From Tilletiopsis washingtonensis (taxonomy: Eukaryota > Basidiomycota > Exobasidiomycetes > Entylomatales): a stretch of DNA of 64,000 bases. The translations under genes and the position numbers were made by a program. Location of the stretch: the NCBI RefSeq assembly GCF_003144115.1, contig NW_020312015.1, forward strand, positions 307,945 through 371,944, read 5' to 3'. This document shows positions 11,985 through 23,808 of the stretch, one piece after another (position 1 is the stretch's first letter; each line of letters begins with the position of its first letter). Under the pieces are notes generated by a model. It made no database searches, was not told the DNA's origin, and saw only the letters and a program-made list of their open reading frames with translations.

Positions 11985-14224
11985 CTATGACTTGCGGGAT
12001 GCGATACGCTCACATCCGTTGAGCTCAAAGCTCGTGTTGGCTCTGAACCAGTTGAGCGCCTCTTCGGGGAGATACTCGTCTGCGCAGATCGAGAGCTCAA
12101 ACCGCTGAATGGCGCTGCACAGAGGCGGCAGGCTGCTGTCCGCCGCCAGAGGCTTGCGTTCCTGCGGCAGCGCGATGGCTGGTTCCTCGACGGCGACTCT
12201 ACTGCCACGTTGAAATGGCCCCGATTGCGCTGTCGTTTCGCGCGGTGATGGCGCTTGGGTACTGTGGCGGCCGATGGCCAAGTACTCGTCGAGCGTGGCG
12301 CCAGGCTGCGATCCGTAGAGGCGGGCGGCAATGAGACGCACCCATACGGACCACCGCGGGCTGCTCTCCCACAGGCTGACGTTGAGCTTGCGCACGTTCC
12401 GACAGTATGTCGGATCGTCGAGCATCTTCCGGGCGATGACGTCCGCATCACGCTCCTCAATGACCGTGAGGTTCATCGCATGATCGCCTCTTGCGACGAC
12501 GTCCAGGTCACAATATTTTGCCACCGTGAGCGTGAGGCTGATGGGTCTGGAGAACGAGACCGGCGAGAAGATGGAAAGGAGCGCTGCATCGCACTCGAGC
12601 GTCTCGAGAAGCGGAGCGGAGAGGCAGGCGGTGTGCTCCGGCAAGACACAGACCGGCGCGTCGCAGTTGGCGATGGAGTCTTCGAGGTAGAGATGACGCA
12701 GATGCGGAGCGAGCTTCGGGCCGGCATCGGCGAAGGGCGACCGTACTTCGAACCACGGCAGCTGAGCTTGCAGAGAGAAGGTCTCCAAACGTTGACAGCG
12801 ATCGAAGGCTGCGAGGAGCCAGTCGATAGTGCACAGCTTCTGCTCGATCCAGCGCTCCTGGTAATGAAAATCGTCCCCTTCGCCTTGCTCCACAAGTTCG
12901 CCACAGAAGCTAAGACGGGCGAACGCAGCTTGCTCGATGAGCTGGAGGAGACCTTCGTTGAAGCGACCGACACAGGATTCGGCATCGAGCTCCAGACTGA
13001 CGCGAGTGAGGCCGCGCTTGACGAGCGGACCTTGCGACGGATCAAATAAGGGCCGACGCCGCCGGCCATGGGCTATTTCGTGGACCTCGAGGATCGACAG
13101 CTTGGGGCATTGCTCGGCGAGCCGCAGAAAATCGTACGCCGCGTTCGGCGCGTCCACTACGATACTGCGGATGCTTAATGCACTGCGAGCGAGCACCGAG
13201 CACAAGTAGTCTAGCTCCTTGGTTTCGAGCGAGCGAGATTCTAGTTCTGTGATCGAGTGATCGGAGCGCGACGCGATCTGCTTGAGAGTCCTCTTCGGAA
13301 CTGCTTTACGCGCTTTGGAGCAGGGCGCGAAGACGACTTTGCGCCAGAACTCTGGTCTGCTCATTATCGAGTGCCACGAACGGCAGACGCGAAGAGCTCG
13401 CGCAGAGTACACGGCGCCGAGCTCTCCGAAGATCGGTACGAAGAGTTCGACAGGCAGAAGCGCAGCGGCGAAGCGCGACGAGCATCGAACTTCAAGCTGA
13501 TCGATGGCGGAAGCCCAAGCGCCGTCGTCGAAGCGGCGTGCCCGCTCCAGCGCCGAGAGTGCCTTTGCGGGCTCAGCGAGTGCCTTGAAGGCCGCAGCAG
13601 CACGGTAGTAGCTCTGCTCGGGGTCAGGCCCGTGAGCTACGTCCGGTACAGCTGGTGGAATGAAGAGTGCCAACTTACCTCTGCATCCTCTTGCAGAAGC
13701 AGCGCGGATCGCGCCCAGCGCAAGGATTCTTTGCGCAGCTTGACTGCGACGGGGTCGAGCTTGGCCGGCATGCGCATGCGCTCTGCCAGCTTCCAGCTCT
13801 CGCGCTCATGGAAGGGAGCGTTCACCGAATCGAAGTCAAATTCGAATGACGATGCCTTTGCGGTACGATCTCGAGCTGATCTCTCCTTACGGATCACTTG
13901 CTCCGCGTAGCCGCGGCGAAGCTCATCGTCCCTCTCCTGTGCCTGCTCAAGGTAGCTGCGTGCCCTGTCGAGACACTGCCTATGCGATGCGTCCGCCGGC
14001 GCGTCGATCTCCTCATCAGCATCGCGCCACGCTCGCTTGCGCGACCAACCGGTGCTCGAGCGGCTGGAGCCGTCCTGCTCGTCCGCCTCGCGCGACGCGT
14101 AGTGCACGGCGCGTGGGACAGACGAGGACGAGGCCGCAGCGTGCGAAGGTGACGCCGTGCGAGAGAGCGAAGAGCTTGAGGCGACGGCCTCGGGAGGCGG
14201 TGTGGCGTAGCGAAGGTCGCTCAT
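11985..14224 (-). CDS. F-box protein with N-terminal helical repeat region
   Basis: Two exons (14224-13679, 13613-11985) give about 724 residues. The N-terminus is Ser-rich and low-complexity. Residues about 75-225 are helical and TPR-like (YYRAAAAFKALAEPAKALSALERA). An F-box follows near residue 230 (LLPVELFVPIFGELGAV, ALRVCRSWHSIM, FWRKVVF). The rest has the leucine pattern of an F-box substrate-binding region (LSIRSIVVDAP, LRHLYLEDS, VRKLNVSLWES). F-box proteins recruit targets to SCF ubiquitin ligases through Skp1; no target can be read here. Basidiomycetes carry many such proteins with fast-evolving C-termini. The exon 2 acceptor could lie three bases earlier, adding one Gln. The start is the first ATG in a long open exon. 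Confidence 0.8.
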
Positions 14225-14406
14225 GCTGAAGATGCCGCATCAGACGGGGTGATGGATGGGAAGCAAGGGGAGAAGCACACCTCGCCTCGGAGTGCGCCTT
14301 GACCGTGGGAGCAAAGCACTGAACGCGCGTCTCGCGGTCTGCACGTGCCGCCGGCCGCTGGCATCCGGCTTGGCTTTCGGCCTCATTCACTCGCTCAGCT
14401 CTCAAC

Positions 14407-15008
14407 ATGGGCAAGGACAAAAGCAGTCAGTCGTGCTCTGCCGCTTCCACGCCGTCTGTGCGCTGACACAGTCTGTCAGGCCCACGACACGTGGCCGTGG
14501 CGATTGCGTACGACGTCGAGCAGGGTGCTGGATCCGACGGCGTCATCATCTGTCTCGTCTCGTCGCGCAAGCACGACGGCAAGCTGGTGCTGCCCAAGGG
14601 CGGCGTCGAGCACGGCGAGAGCTCGTGGCAGGCTGCCGTGCGCGAGATGTGGGAGGAAGGTGCGAGCGCCAGGCCGCGACTGCCGCGCAGGCCACACGCT
14701 GACCCTGCATGGCAGCGGGTCTGCGGCTGGCCAAGGATGTCGAGCAGCACACGCAGCCGCAGGAGCCGCTGCCAGACCACAAGCCGCACAAGAGCTCGCC
14801 CGAGACTGATTCAGCATCGCCGGACTTTGTGCCGCGTGCCATCTACCATGCGCACCAGGTGCGCGTGCGCCGAGCCGAGCAGCTCGCCGACTGGCCGGAG
14901 CGCGAGGAGCGCGGCGAGCGCGTCTGGCTGCCGCTGGCAGAGGCCCGCGAGCGCATCGCCTGGCGCAAGGACATTGCCGCCTGCCTGGCTCGTGCGAGCT
15001 TCCCGTAG
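14407..15008 (+). CDS. Nudix hydrolase, diphosphoinositol-polyphosphate / diadenosine-polyphosphate type
   Basis: Three exons (14407-14425, 14480-14659, 14716-15008) give 163 residues. After splicing, the Nudix box is perfect at residues 47-69: G-x5-E-x7-R-E-M-W-E-E-A-G-L. The second intron interrupts the box, between the last two Glu and the Ala-Gly-Leu, so the motif is only complete in the spliced reading. Length and the C-terminal WPEREERGERVWLPLAEARERI match the DIPP/Aps1 family, which hydrolyses PP-InsP and Ap5A/Ap6A in the cytosol and links inositol pyrophosphates to phosphate and stress signalling. The first exon codes only MGKDKS plus one base. A different Nudix substrate cannot be excluded from sequence alone. 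Confidence 0.88.
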
Positions 15009-15384
15009 CAGCAGCAGGCGAGGCTGCTGCGATCGCACCCGAAGGAACCCAATGCAGCGCTTGCCTCAGTCCCGTGTCCTGCTCCCAGCCGTGCGGTCTT
15101 GACCGACGCTGGACCAACGCACAGCCCTCCCTCCGTTCTCAGAGACGCGCTCGCAGCAGCCGAGTGACTGCCGGCGTTGCTGCACATCCACTTTATCCAG
15201 CCTTGCCCTGCCCAACGGCGCGTGTCACACGCGAGAAGCACGGGTAGTGAGCTGTGATTGGCGTCTAGCGGCTGCGAACGGAGTGTGGGTGTGAAACAGA
15301 ATAAGGGGGCGCGGCGTGCGTCATCGCCAGGATGATCGCCTCGCGCGTGGTCATGTGGTCAGTGTGTGGGTGGTGATGATCCGG
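15009..15384. other. 3' intergenic spacer between convergent genes
   Basis: Both flanking genes end here (Nudix + strand, Kre9-like - strand). An A-rich tract (gtgaaacagaataaggg, near 15290) may serve as a polyadenylation region. No gene seen. Confidence 0.4.
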
Positions 15385-16485
15385 TTAGAGAAGCGCGGCA
15401 GCGGCGGCGAGCAGGGCGATGGGCACGAGGGCCGGGGCGTTCATGCTGGCGCCCGACGTGCCGGTCGAGTTGAGAGCGGGCGTCGAGGTGGTGCGCAGCG
15501 AGCTGCTCGTCGTCGACGAGCGCACCATGCTGGTGCCCGAGCTGGACGAGGCGCCGCTCGAGGCGGCCGTCGTCGAGGCCGAGCCCTCGCGGCCCTGCGC
15601 GGCGGCGAGGATCGTGGCGTTGAAGTTGCCCGTCATCTTGTCGAGCGGGAAGCGGGCAGAGAAGGACATGTACGGGATGTTCTTCGAGTCGAGCCGGACG
15701 GACTCCATGCGGATGAAGCTGGTGTGGAACAGTGGTCAGCGGCGGAGCGTCGACAGCACACGGCCGGACACATGGCACGGACTCGGGCAGGAAGGGCTCG
15801 GCGGGCAGCCACATCTTTGTCCCGCCCGGCACACTTCTCTCACTCGCCGGCCGTGCCCTGCCACCCTGCAGCCAACTCCTGTGCTGCCGACAGCCATCCC
15901 ATCGACGCATGCAGTGCCGCGCTACTCACTAGTACGGGCCGTTGGGGCCGACGGTGGGGTCAATGCGGAACGTCTCACTCGTCTCCGTCACGGCCAGGTT
16001 CGTGGCGATGGTCTGCAGCTTGTACTGCGTGTTCTGCGAGCCGGCGGCAAGGAAGATGTTGATGCCTCCCCAGTCCGCGACGCGCGGCTGCGTGCTGTCG
16101 TCGCGCCACTGGATGTTGAGGTTGCGGCCGCCCGACGGCGTCGACGAGCTGGAGGAGAGGTGTCAGCGGCATGCGGACATGGCTGGAGCTGTAGTGGTCC
16201 AGGGGCAGCAAGCGACACGGCGACGGTGCCAGAGCCATCGAGAGTACGCGCCAGCATGTTGTCCGATCTGGCGATGCTGGCTCGCGCCCAGCTGGCCGAG
16301 CGCCGACGCGCCGAACGCTCGCCGGCGTGCATCCCTCATCCGGGCCCGCCCATCCGCCGTACATCCTGCTGTCCAGCCGCGCCGCTCGTGCTGCCTACTC
16401 ACGCGACGGGGTTCGTGATGGCAATGTTGGCGAGCACGCCCTGCGCGGCGAGGGCAATAGCCGCGAGACCAAGGGAGAACTTCAT
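15385..16485 (-). CDS. Kre9/Knh1-like Ser/Thr-rich GPI-anchored cell-surface protein
   Basis: Three exons (16485-16403, 16148-15930, 15718-15385) give 211 residues. It starts with a signal peptide (MKFSLGLAAIALAAQGVLA), then ITNPVASSTPSGGRNLNIQWRDD. That NP-x-SG-x-x-x-x-I-x-W pattern is typical of the Kre9/Knh1 N-terminal domain of fungal wall proteins. The core continues with GINIFLAAGSQNTQYKLQTIATNL, FRIDPTVGPNGPYYFIRM and YMSFSARFPLDKMTG. The tail is Ser/Thr/Ala-rich and ends in a hydrophobic stretch (LVPIALLAAAAALL), a GPI-addition signal. The product should be secreted and tethered to membrane or wall, perhaps helping beta-1,6-glucan assembly; that role is inferred from the family. Related small GPI proteins are numerous in basidiomycetes. 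Confidence 0.87.
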
Positions 16486-18778
16486 CGTGAAAGGAGAGTG
16501 GGTGGGTGCGCGAAGGCTGTGGGGCGGTGCAGTGTGTGCGTTTTGGATGAGCGTGGAGGTGGGGTCGCGGCGGCTGGAGCGTGTGGCCGTGAGGAGCTGT
16601 GTCGTGAGGGGGACGGGAGTCGAGTCTGGAGGGAGTGGTGGATGCGAGAGAAGGCGAGGAGCGCGCCGGCCGGCCGGTGAAGAGCACCGTGCCGCGCCTC
16701 GGCCACGCACGCGACGCTGCCACAAACGCTGCGAGCCGCTTGCCAAGGCACCTCTGCCGCACCCGCAGCGCCCTTCATGCTTCTGACGCTGCACCTCTCT
16801 GCCGCTGAGCTGCTGCTGCTGCGTGAGCGCTGAATGCTGCCCAGTGCAGGAGTCCGACGCCTCGGCGTTGCTGCTGCTGGGCGCTGCCGAGGCGGCGCGC
16901 CCTTCGACAGAACGCTCCTCTTCCCGCAGCATGAGGAGGCACGCCGAGGCGGCGGAGCAGTGTAGGCGCTGGCCCCTGGGCGGCGATGGCGCGCAGCGGG
17001 CACGGCACGGCGGCAGGGCACGGCAGCGGCCGCGGCGTCTCTCTGCGTGCCTGCGATGCTGCTGGCTCGCCGCCCGCCGCCGCGCGCGTGCCTGGTGTGT
17101 TGCTCTCGCTGCGCGCGCCGTGCCCGCTGATGAGCGAGCCGCCGCCGCCGCCAGCCATCACATCGCAGCGCCGCCATCACACCCGAAGTCGCATCTCGAG
17201 GAGCTCATCTGCGCCAGAATTAGCGCGTGGCCCAGATGAAACTCCTGTGGCCGGTGCGCTCAGGAGGGGAAGAGCGGTCGAAGTCGCTGGCGGCCAGCTG
17301 GATGCTGCTGCGCTGGAGGCAAATCGGCCGCCCTGGAAAGTCCGACGCACGCGGCCGGCAGCGTGCAGGCGCGGCTGCTCGCGTGCCCAGCGCGCCGAGC
17401 TCCAGCCACGCCGCCAGGGGTTGTCGCTGCGGCATGGCCCAGGAAAGGTCGCGCTCCCGCAGCTGCCCTCTCTCGGGCCTGCTGCTCCGGCCAAGCGCTC
17501 GCACCACTTCGCAATTCGCCTCGCTGCGCCCTCCCCATCGGCGGATCAAGGGACGCAGCATGTCGCGGAGCCGTCGCGCTGCGCCAAGCCTCCCGCGGCC
17601 CATCCTGCAATCCCGGCTCGCCATGCGCTTCGGCCCGACGACGAAGCAGCACCAGCGCCTGACTCTGACTGCCGCTGCCATGCGCCGCGGCACGCCTTGC
17701 TCGCTACTCAGCCCGTCGCTCATGCACCGGCAGCAGTCGGCACGTCGGCGTTGCTCAGCGCCCGCAGGCCGGCATCCCTGAGCGGCTGAGGCGGACGTGC
17801 TGCGGCAGCGCTGCCTTCTTCTCCCCCTCCTCGATGGCGCGCCCAGCCGCGGCACATGCACGCCAGCCGGCGCCAGAAGCTCGGGCGGCAGCACGCTAAA
17901 GCGCCGCCCTGCGTGTACCACCCACGAGCGTGCTGCGTCGCCCGTCGCTGCCGCAGCACCGCCCATGATCACATGCCGCAGCAGCACAAGCTGCTCAGTG
18001 AGGCCGATGTCGCTGCGAGCGTGAGCAGGCGCAAGTCGCCGGAGCTACGGCTGCGCTTTGACATCGCCTGCATGGCGCCAGGCGTCGCCGTGACACGATC
18101 GGCATCCGAGGCGCGAGCGAGCTTCCGGCGCTGTCAAGCTGATCATCGGACGCAGCCTCGGTCCTGCATGAAGCTGAGCATGCTGGGAAGGAAATGAGCT
18201 CTCCTGCTTGCACTCTTACTCAGACTTATCCTCTCCCGGACAAATTGGTGCCAGCTCGTCTGGCTCTGAGATGGTCAGGCGGCTGCTGTTGGCTCCAGCA
18301 ACGACCTTTGAAGTCAACGAACAGAAGCTCGCGTAATCGAAACCCAATGCCATCCTCTCTCTGGGTCTATTCGCCTAGACGCTGCGACCCGGAAGGAGCC
18401 ACGCTGGTGGTGTACCCCTCGCAGAAGCGCAGCCCCTGGCACGAGCACGCCAACGGACACAACGACGGCCGGACGGCGAGCCACGCCGCGCGAACCGCCG
18501 GCACGGCACCGCACTAAGAGGAGATCTGGTCAGCGGTAGAGTTGCATGATGCTGCAGCTGCTGTGGTAAAGTATAGTGCTGAGAGAGCGGGAGCCAGGCG
18601 TCTACGCCGGCGGAGGGCGCACCGGAGGCGGCGCAGGCGGCCGAGTGCGCGGCAAGGCGCGCGACGCGTCGTAGCGTGTAAAGTGACGCGCTCTGCTGCG
18701 TGTGCGCTTCTCGGCGTCTCTCCACCACGCTCCGCGCATCCGAGTCCACTCCCACCTCATCACGACGAGGCCGCCACC
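16486..18778. other. Gene-poor 2.3-kb intergenic interval
   Basis: Two divergent genes flank it. Open frames on both strands (for example 17227-17781 + and 17220-17987 -) are long only because the sequence is GC-rich. They are Arg/Ala/Ser-rich, lack motifs, and overlap each other on opposite strands. The part from about 18160 to 18400 is less GC-rich and contains a 45-codon minus-strand frame (MALGFDYASFCSLTSKVV...) of unknown meaning. I support no gene here. Confidence 0.5.
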
Positions 18779-20386
18779 ATGACCTCGCCCACGCCCGCCA
18801 AGCCCGTGCGCGAGCTGCTCGACGAAGCCAAGCGCCACCTGGCGCTCAAGAGCTTCACTGCCGCCGCCGACTCGTACGCCGAGGCGCTCGAGAGCCTGTG
18901 CGTCGTGCTGCTCGCCCTGCGCCGCTCCGCACAGACTGACGCGTCATCACCGCAGGCGCGAGACGCACGACGAGGACTCGCCGCTGCTGGCGCCCGTGTT
19001 TCACCGCTACGGCCACGCGCTGCTGGAGCACGCCATCTCCACGTCGGGCGCACTCGGCGGCGGCGGCGGCAGCGGCGATGCGCCCATGCCGACGCGCAGC
19101 GCCAAGAAGAGCGGCAGCAGTCCGCCGCCGGACCCGCGCTTCAGCTTCGGCGGCGATGGGCCCGACTCGGACGATGAGGATGCCGCAGAGGGTGCGGAGG
19201 GCGCTGCGCCGGGCGAGGGCGGCGAGGAGGAAGAGGAGGACGACCTGAGCGTCGCCTTCTCCGTCCTCGAGCTCGCACGCGTGCGCTACGAGAAGATCCT
19301 CGAGCTCGGCGGCGACCAGGCGACGCTGACGACGCTCGACGACGAGACGTGGGGCGTGTCGGGCATCAAGGCGCAGCTGGCTGAGGTGCTCAACGACCTG
19401 GGTGACGTCGGTCTCGAGTCCGGTGAGTGGCCCGAGAGTGCTGCGCGTGGATGAGGCACTGACAGCGTGCGTGGCAGAGAACTTCCAGCAGGCGTCGGCC
19501 GACTACGAGGCGGCGCTCCAGCACCTCACACCGCTGCTGCACGCACACTCGCGGCGGCTCGCCGATGCCTACCTGCGTCTGGGCCTCGCGCTCGAGTTCC
19601 ACCCAGACGCCGACCGTCGGCGCGACGCCGAGAAGTACGTGCGCGCTGCCGCGACGGCGCTCTCACGGCGGCGCGAGGCAGTTCAGGCGCGTCTGGCCAC
19701 ACTGTCCAAGGGCGACGAGGCCGCTCGGGCAGAGGCGGCCGCGGCGGAACTGCGGGAAGCGGCAGCGCGTGCAGCAGCGGCGTCAGACTCAAAAGGCAAG
19801 GGCCGCAGCCAGGACACGGATGTGTTCGAGCGCGACGACGTGGTGGACATGGACGAGGAGAAGGCGCAGAAGGAGCTGCGTGACGTGCAGGAGATCGCAG
19901 AGGAGCTGAAGAACAAGGTGCGTGTTCTGGCGACGCTGCTTGCGGAGCCATGCGCTGACGCATTCATCTCAGCTCGACGAGTACGAGGCTGCGCCGCCCG
20001 GCAGCAGCTCGCTGGACCAAGCAGGCTCTGCGGCTGGCAGCGACCAGGCGGCACTGAAGGAGGCCATCAACGAGGCGCTGCTCGGCGCCAGCACCAACGC
20101 GCTGGCGGGCGCCGGAGCACCGCGTCTCGACCCCAACGCGCCGGTCAACGACCTCAGCGCGATGGTCAAGAAGAAGAAGAAGCCCGAGAGCAAGCCGGCT
20201 GCGGCAGAGGAGAGCAAGGCTGCAAATGGTGACGCGGCTCCTGCCGCAGCTGCGTCGATCGCGCCGGCGGCAGAGGGCGCTGCGGAGAGCTCGGCTGGCA
20301 AGCGCAAGGCCGAGGAGCTGCCGATCGACGCCACGCCAGACGCATCCAGCGACAAGCGCGCACGTGTCGAAGACGCTGAGGCATAG
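18779..20386 (+). CDS. NASP/Sim3/Hif1-type histone chaperone (SHNi-TPR)
   Basis: Four exons (18779-18897, 18956-19422, 19478-19917, 19973-20386) give 479 residues. The family binds H3 (Hif1, Sim3 for CENP-A, NASP) and hands histones to chromatin assembly. The first TPR is near residues 8-40 (LLDEAKRHLALKSFTAAADSYAEALE). An acidic insert interrupts the repeats (EGGEEEEEDD), a family hallmark thought to contact histones. The SHNi-TPR core follows (LGDVGLESENFQQASADYEAALQ, RLADAYLRLGLALEFHP). A coiled region comes next (EEKAQKELRDVQEIAEELKNK), then a disordered tail with a KKKKK nuclear signal and KRKAEEL. The first short exon is needed for the first TPR. It lies tail to tail with the PLK4-like gene, only 40 bases apart. 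Confidence 0.9.
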
Positions 20387-20426
20387 GCGCCCGGCGCGCC
20401 AATGGCATAGCATTAACGAGACGGGA

Positions 20427-23114
20427 TCAGAGAGCCAGCGCCTCGAGGGCGATGCTGCGTGCTGCGGGCGCGCAGTCGAGCGCGAGGACGAGGGCAGCAC
20501 GCTCGAGGTTGGCGAGTCCGCGCGCGACGGGCGAGTGGGCGTCGAAGGCGAGAGGTGCAGTATGGCCGGACGGTCGGCTGAGCCGCAACGTCGTCCGTGC
20601 CCAGGCGGCCTCGTCGGCGCCTGCTGTGCGAGGCTGAACGACGCAGCGGCGCCAGACTCGTGCCTTGCGGCTGCCTTCGCTGATCGACACCACGAGCTCG
20701 CCAGCGCAGGCCTCAGACGCCTGCGTCGTTTTGCTGCCCTCGCGCTTGCTCAGGCTCCAGCGCAGCACGTAATCTGGCTGAGGCACGTTCGCCATCACCG
20801 TGCAGGTCGCGGCGCCGAGCTCTGCGTCGTGCACCACGAAGGCGGCCAGCGGTGTGCGTGCGCGGAGTCGGCTCAGCCAGCGCGAGGCGTGCAGGTAGAT
20901 CGGCCGCAGAGGTTCAGGAATGTCTTCTCGTGTCACGTCGAGTGTCGAGGCTGCTGCGCCGACGGTGTCGTCGGCGAATACTTCGACGCGGACTCGAGCG
21001 CCGTCCGGCGCAATGAGCATGTGCACCTCCTTGCTCTCCGCACCACCGACGCCGACAGTGGCGAGCACGGCACCGTCGCTGCGCGTTTCCAGCCGGCCCA
21101 TTCGCGTGCGCTGCCGCGTCGGAACGAGGCCGCGGGCACCGAGCCCGCCTGCCCAGGGCCCGGGCTCCCAGGGTGCGGAGGCGTGGCTTGGACCAGGCGA
21201 AGTTGCTGGGACGTGGTGCTTTGCAGACTGCTCGTGAGGCCGTGCAGCTTGTCGGGGCACATACGATGCGTCTTCGCCGCTGTCCTCAGCCTCATCGTCC
21301 AGCTGCTCGGCCTCCATCGGCACGTTCGGTGGCCGGATGATGCCGAAGGGCGTGCGTTGCCCGAGCAGGCGTCCAGGGCCTGATGCTCGCCCAGAGTCAA
21401 GTGCACTCTCCGGCGTCAGACTCATGCTCTGTAGCGCAGCGCGCAGCGAGACACCTCGGCTTAATGGTGCCGCTGAGCCAGAGCGAGAGGCGGAGCGTGT
21501 GCGCGTGCTTGACTTTGGCGTGCGGCTAGCCGCGCCCGCTTCGAGATTCGCAGAGCTAGACCTAGCACGGAGCTGTGCCCAGGCCGAGAGACTGGCTGTG
21601 CTCGGGACCCGGCGACCTTCTTGGCTAGCCCGTGGCTTGGAGACAGGCATCGCCACCGTTGATGGCGGCGCGCTGAGTCGTGCCGCTCGTTGGGCGACTG
21701 GCTGAGCGCCTGCTACTTTGCGTGGCACGCGCTGGGCAGCCGCATCGCCATCGTCGTCTGTCGCGCTTTCAGGACTGGGCTGTGCGCTCTGTCGTGACCT
21801 GCGGCTGCCATCCGCCGGGGCAGTGTGTGGGGAGAGAGGCGCCAGGAAGGCGTGACGCAGCATGCCAGGCGCATCGATGCGCTTCTCGTGCTCCTGTACA
21901 GAAGGTTTCAGCACCGGTGAGTGCGCGTCTGCTCGAGCCACCAACTCACAAAGCACAGCATGCGCTGCAGCAGGTCCTCGCATGGCCGAGAGACCTTCAA
22001 GCGTGCGCGCACGCTCTCCCAGTCGCCAAGCGCGATGCGCTCCAGGACGCGCATCACGCGCGCCTGGTCCGTGTCGCCGCCTTCGCCTGGAGCAGGTGCG
22101 TCGAAGGGCGCCTCTCCGGTGAGCAGCAGGACGGCCAGACAGCCAAGTGCCCAGATGTCCACGTGTGGACCTGTTCGCCGTTGCGTCGTCGTCTCGCTGC
22201 CAAGAGGGTTAGCGAGGTCAGCCCTGGGCGACAAAGACACTCACGGACTGAGATAGAGCGGCGTGCCGCAGAGCGTGTCATCGCGCTCCTCCTCTGCCCG
22301 CGCCTTTTGCTTGCCCTGCGGCAAGGTGTCTATCCTCGTGGCCAAGCCAAAGTCGGCAAGGAGCTGTCACAGCCTTGAGTCAGAAAAGTCGCGCAGTGGG
22401 CAGGCCTGGGTGCGCACCAGATGGCCATCATCCGCACGCAGCACGTTCTCGGGCTTGACGTCGCGATGAACGATGCGGGCGTCGTGCGCCACGGCGAGTG
22501 CATGTGCGAGGTCGCGCAGCACGGTGCGCACCTCGTCCTCGCTGTAAGGCCGTGCAGGCTGCCGTCGCATGCGCAGGCCCAGCTCGTCGGCTAGACTACC
22601 GTGCGGGTAGTATGGCAGCACAAGCACTAGGACATGTGCGCTGCCATCTGCAGAGGGCATGCAGAACACGCTGAGCAGCTCGAGCAGATGCGCCGACGCC
22701 GGCAGCGCACGCATCATCTCTGCCTCTCGAAGCGCTCGTTGGGCGGCACTGGCCGCCTGACCGCCGGCACAGGGCACGCGCAGCATCTTGAGCACCACTC
22801 GCTGTGTGCTGCTGCCGCTGCGGCGCGCTGCTGGTCCCAGCACAGGCCTTGCAAGCTGCAGCGTGGCGCTGCTGGAGCTGGGCAGCGTGTCAAGCACGTC
22901 GTAGTTGGAGATCTGCGCACGAGGCGGGGGTCAGCATCGGTGCAGCGACATGAAGAGGCCGACGCACATGGTCTGCGGGTCCTCCGAGTGCCGCTGCGAC
23001 GAGGGCAGGGAAGAGACAGGCATCCTTGCCCGCCTCGCCGCTGCTGCCCGAGCCCGTCGGGCCAGCCGACGCCCGCGGTCGGCGCGGCAGGCGTGACGGC
23101 CCGCCCTGTGCCAT
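20427..23114 (-). CDS. PLK4: PLK4/SAK-like protein kinase with cryptic-polo-box-like region
   Basis: Five exons (23114-22968, 22912-22418, 22363-22245, 22196-21950, 21893-20427) give about 824 residues; an in-frame ATG at 23231 would add 39. The kinase domain has VVLKML (catalytic Lys), HRDVKPENVL, ADFGLATRI, TLCGTPLYLSPE, GPHVDIWALGCL and a terminal RIDAPGMLRHAFL. TLCGTPxYxSPE is typical of PLK4. In the C-terminal half, residues about 590-720 follow human PLK4 block by block: PTRQRTR, a DGxxxxVxVF strand, then IPEPLRPIYLHASRWLSRLRARTP (PLK4: [24 protein letters not shown]), then VMANVPQPDYVLRW (PLK4: LMENSPGADFEVWF). The glycine-rich loop is not recognisable; LPSSSSATLQ stands in its place, so nucleotide binding may be altered. 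PLK4 drives centriole duplication in animals; its role in this fungus is unknown. Kinase identity is secure, the PLK4 assignment probable. Confidence 0.78.
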
Positions 23115-23231
23115 CTCGCGGCGGCTTGCGCTGGTGCTGCGCCCTTCTGCGAGCCCTGTCTTGCGTCTTGAGCACAGGCGCGCCGGCGATGATGGTGGAG
23201 CGCTGCCAAGCGCACAGCATGGAGAGAGCAT

Positions 23232-23808
23232 CACGCCGCCGCGCCGCGTCGCGTCTGCCCCTCTCGGGCGCGTAGCGTCACGTGCGCAAGGCCCACGCAG
23301 CCTGCCATCCTCGCACCTCTCAGCTCGGCACTCCGAGCGGCGCACGCTGTGTGTGGTGCTGCCAGACGGAGCGCTGTAGGATCAGGCTGCGCTCACTTCC
23401 GCTGCCGGCATTGTCGTCTCGCCGGCCCGGACGAGTTTGCGCGCGCGCGCTGCTCTGCGGTAAGCTCGTCTGACAGGCGTCGCGGCGGGTCAGCCGCCAG
23501 GTTCGCACGCATCTCGACGTCAAGCTGCACCCGTGAGATGCGCGAGACGCAGCCACACTCTTACTGACAGCGCCAGCGGGCCGACCACGGCGAGGGAGCG
23601 GCGAGATGCCGGCCGTCGAACCGCCGGCTGGGCCGCCGCATGGTCGGTCGGAACGGCGAGCCCGTGCCAACGCGCGACCTCCACATCGTCCGCGCGCGAG
23701 AGCCGAGCCGCCGAGCTTCGCATCGCCGCGGACAGAGACGGGCGCAGAACAAGCGCTTTCCGTGCCTGGTCTTCCTTCCCATCCACCACCAACAAGCTGC
23801 TGCCCGCC
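23232..23808. promoter_or_regulatory. Divergent promoter region, PLK4-like / phosphate carrier
   Basis: No gene is supported. A CGTCACGTG box lies at 23276-23284, just upstream of the two possible starts of the kinase gene. The 50 bases before the phosphate-carrier ATG are C/T/A-rich (cttccttcccatccaccacc), a likely transcription start zone. Confidence 0.45.

Noticed and set aside
18206-18343. 45-codon minus-strand frame MALGFDYASFCSL...
   Set aside because: It reads like protein but is too short, has no motif or context, and could arise by chance.
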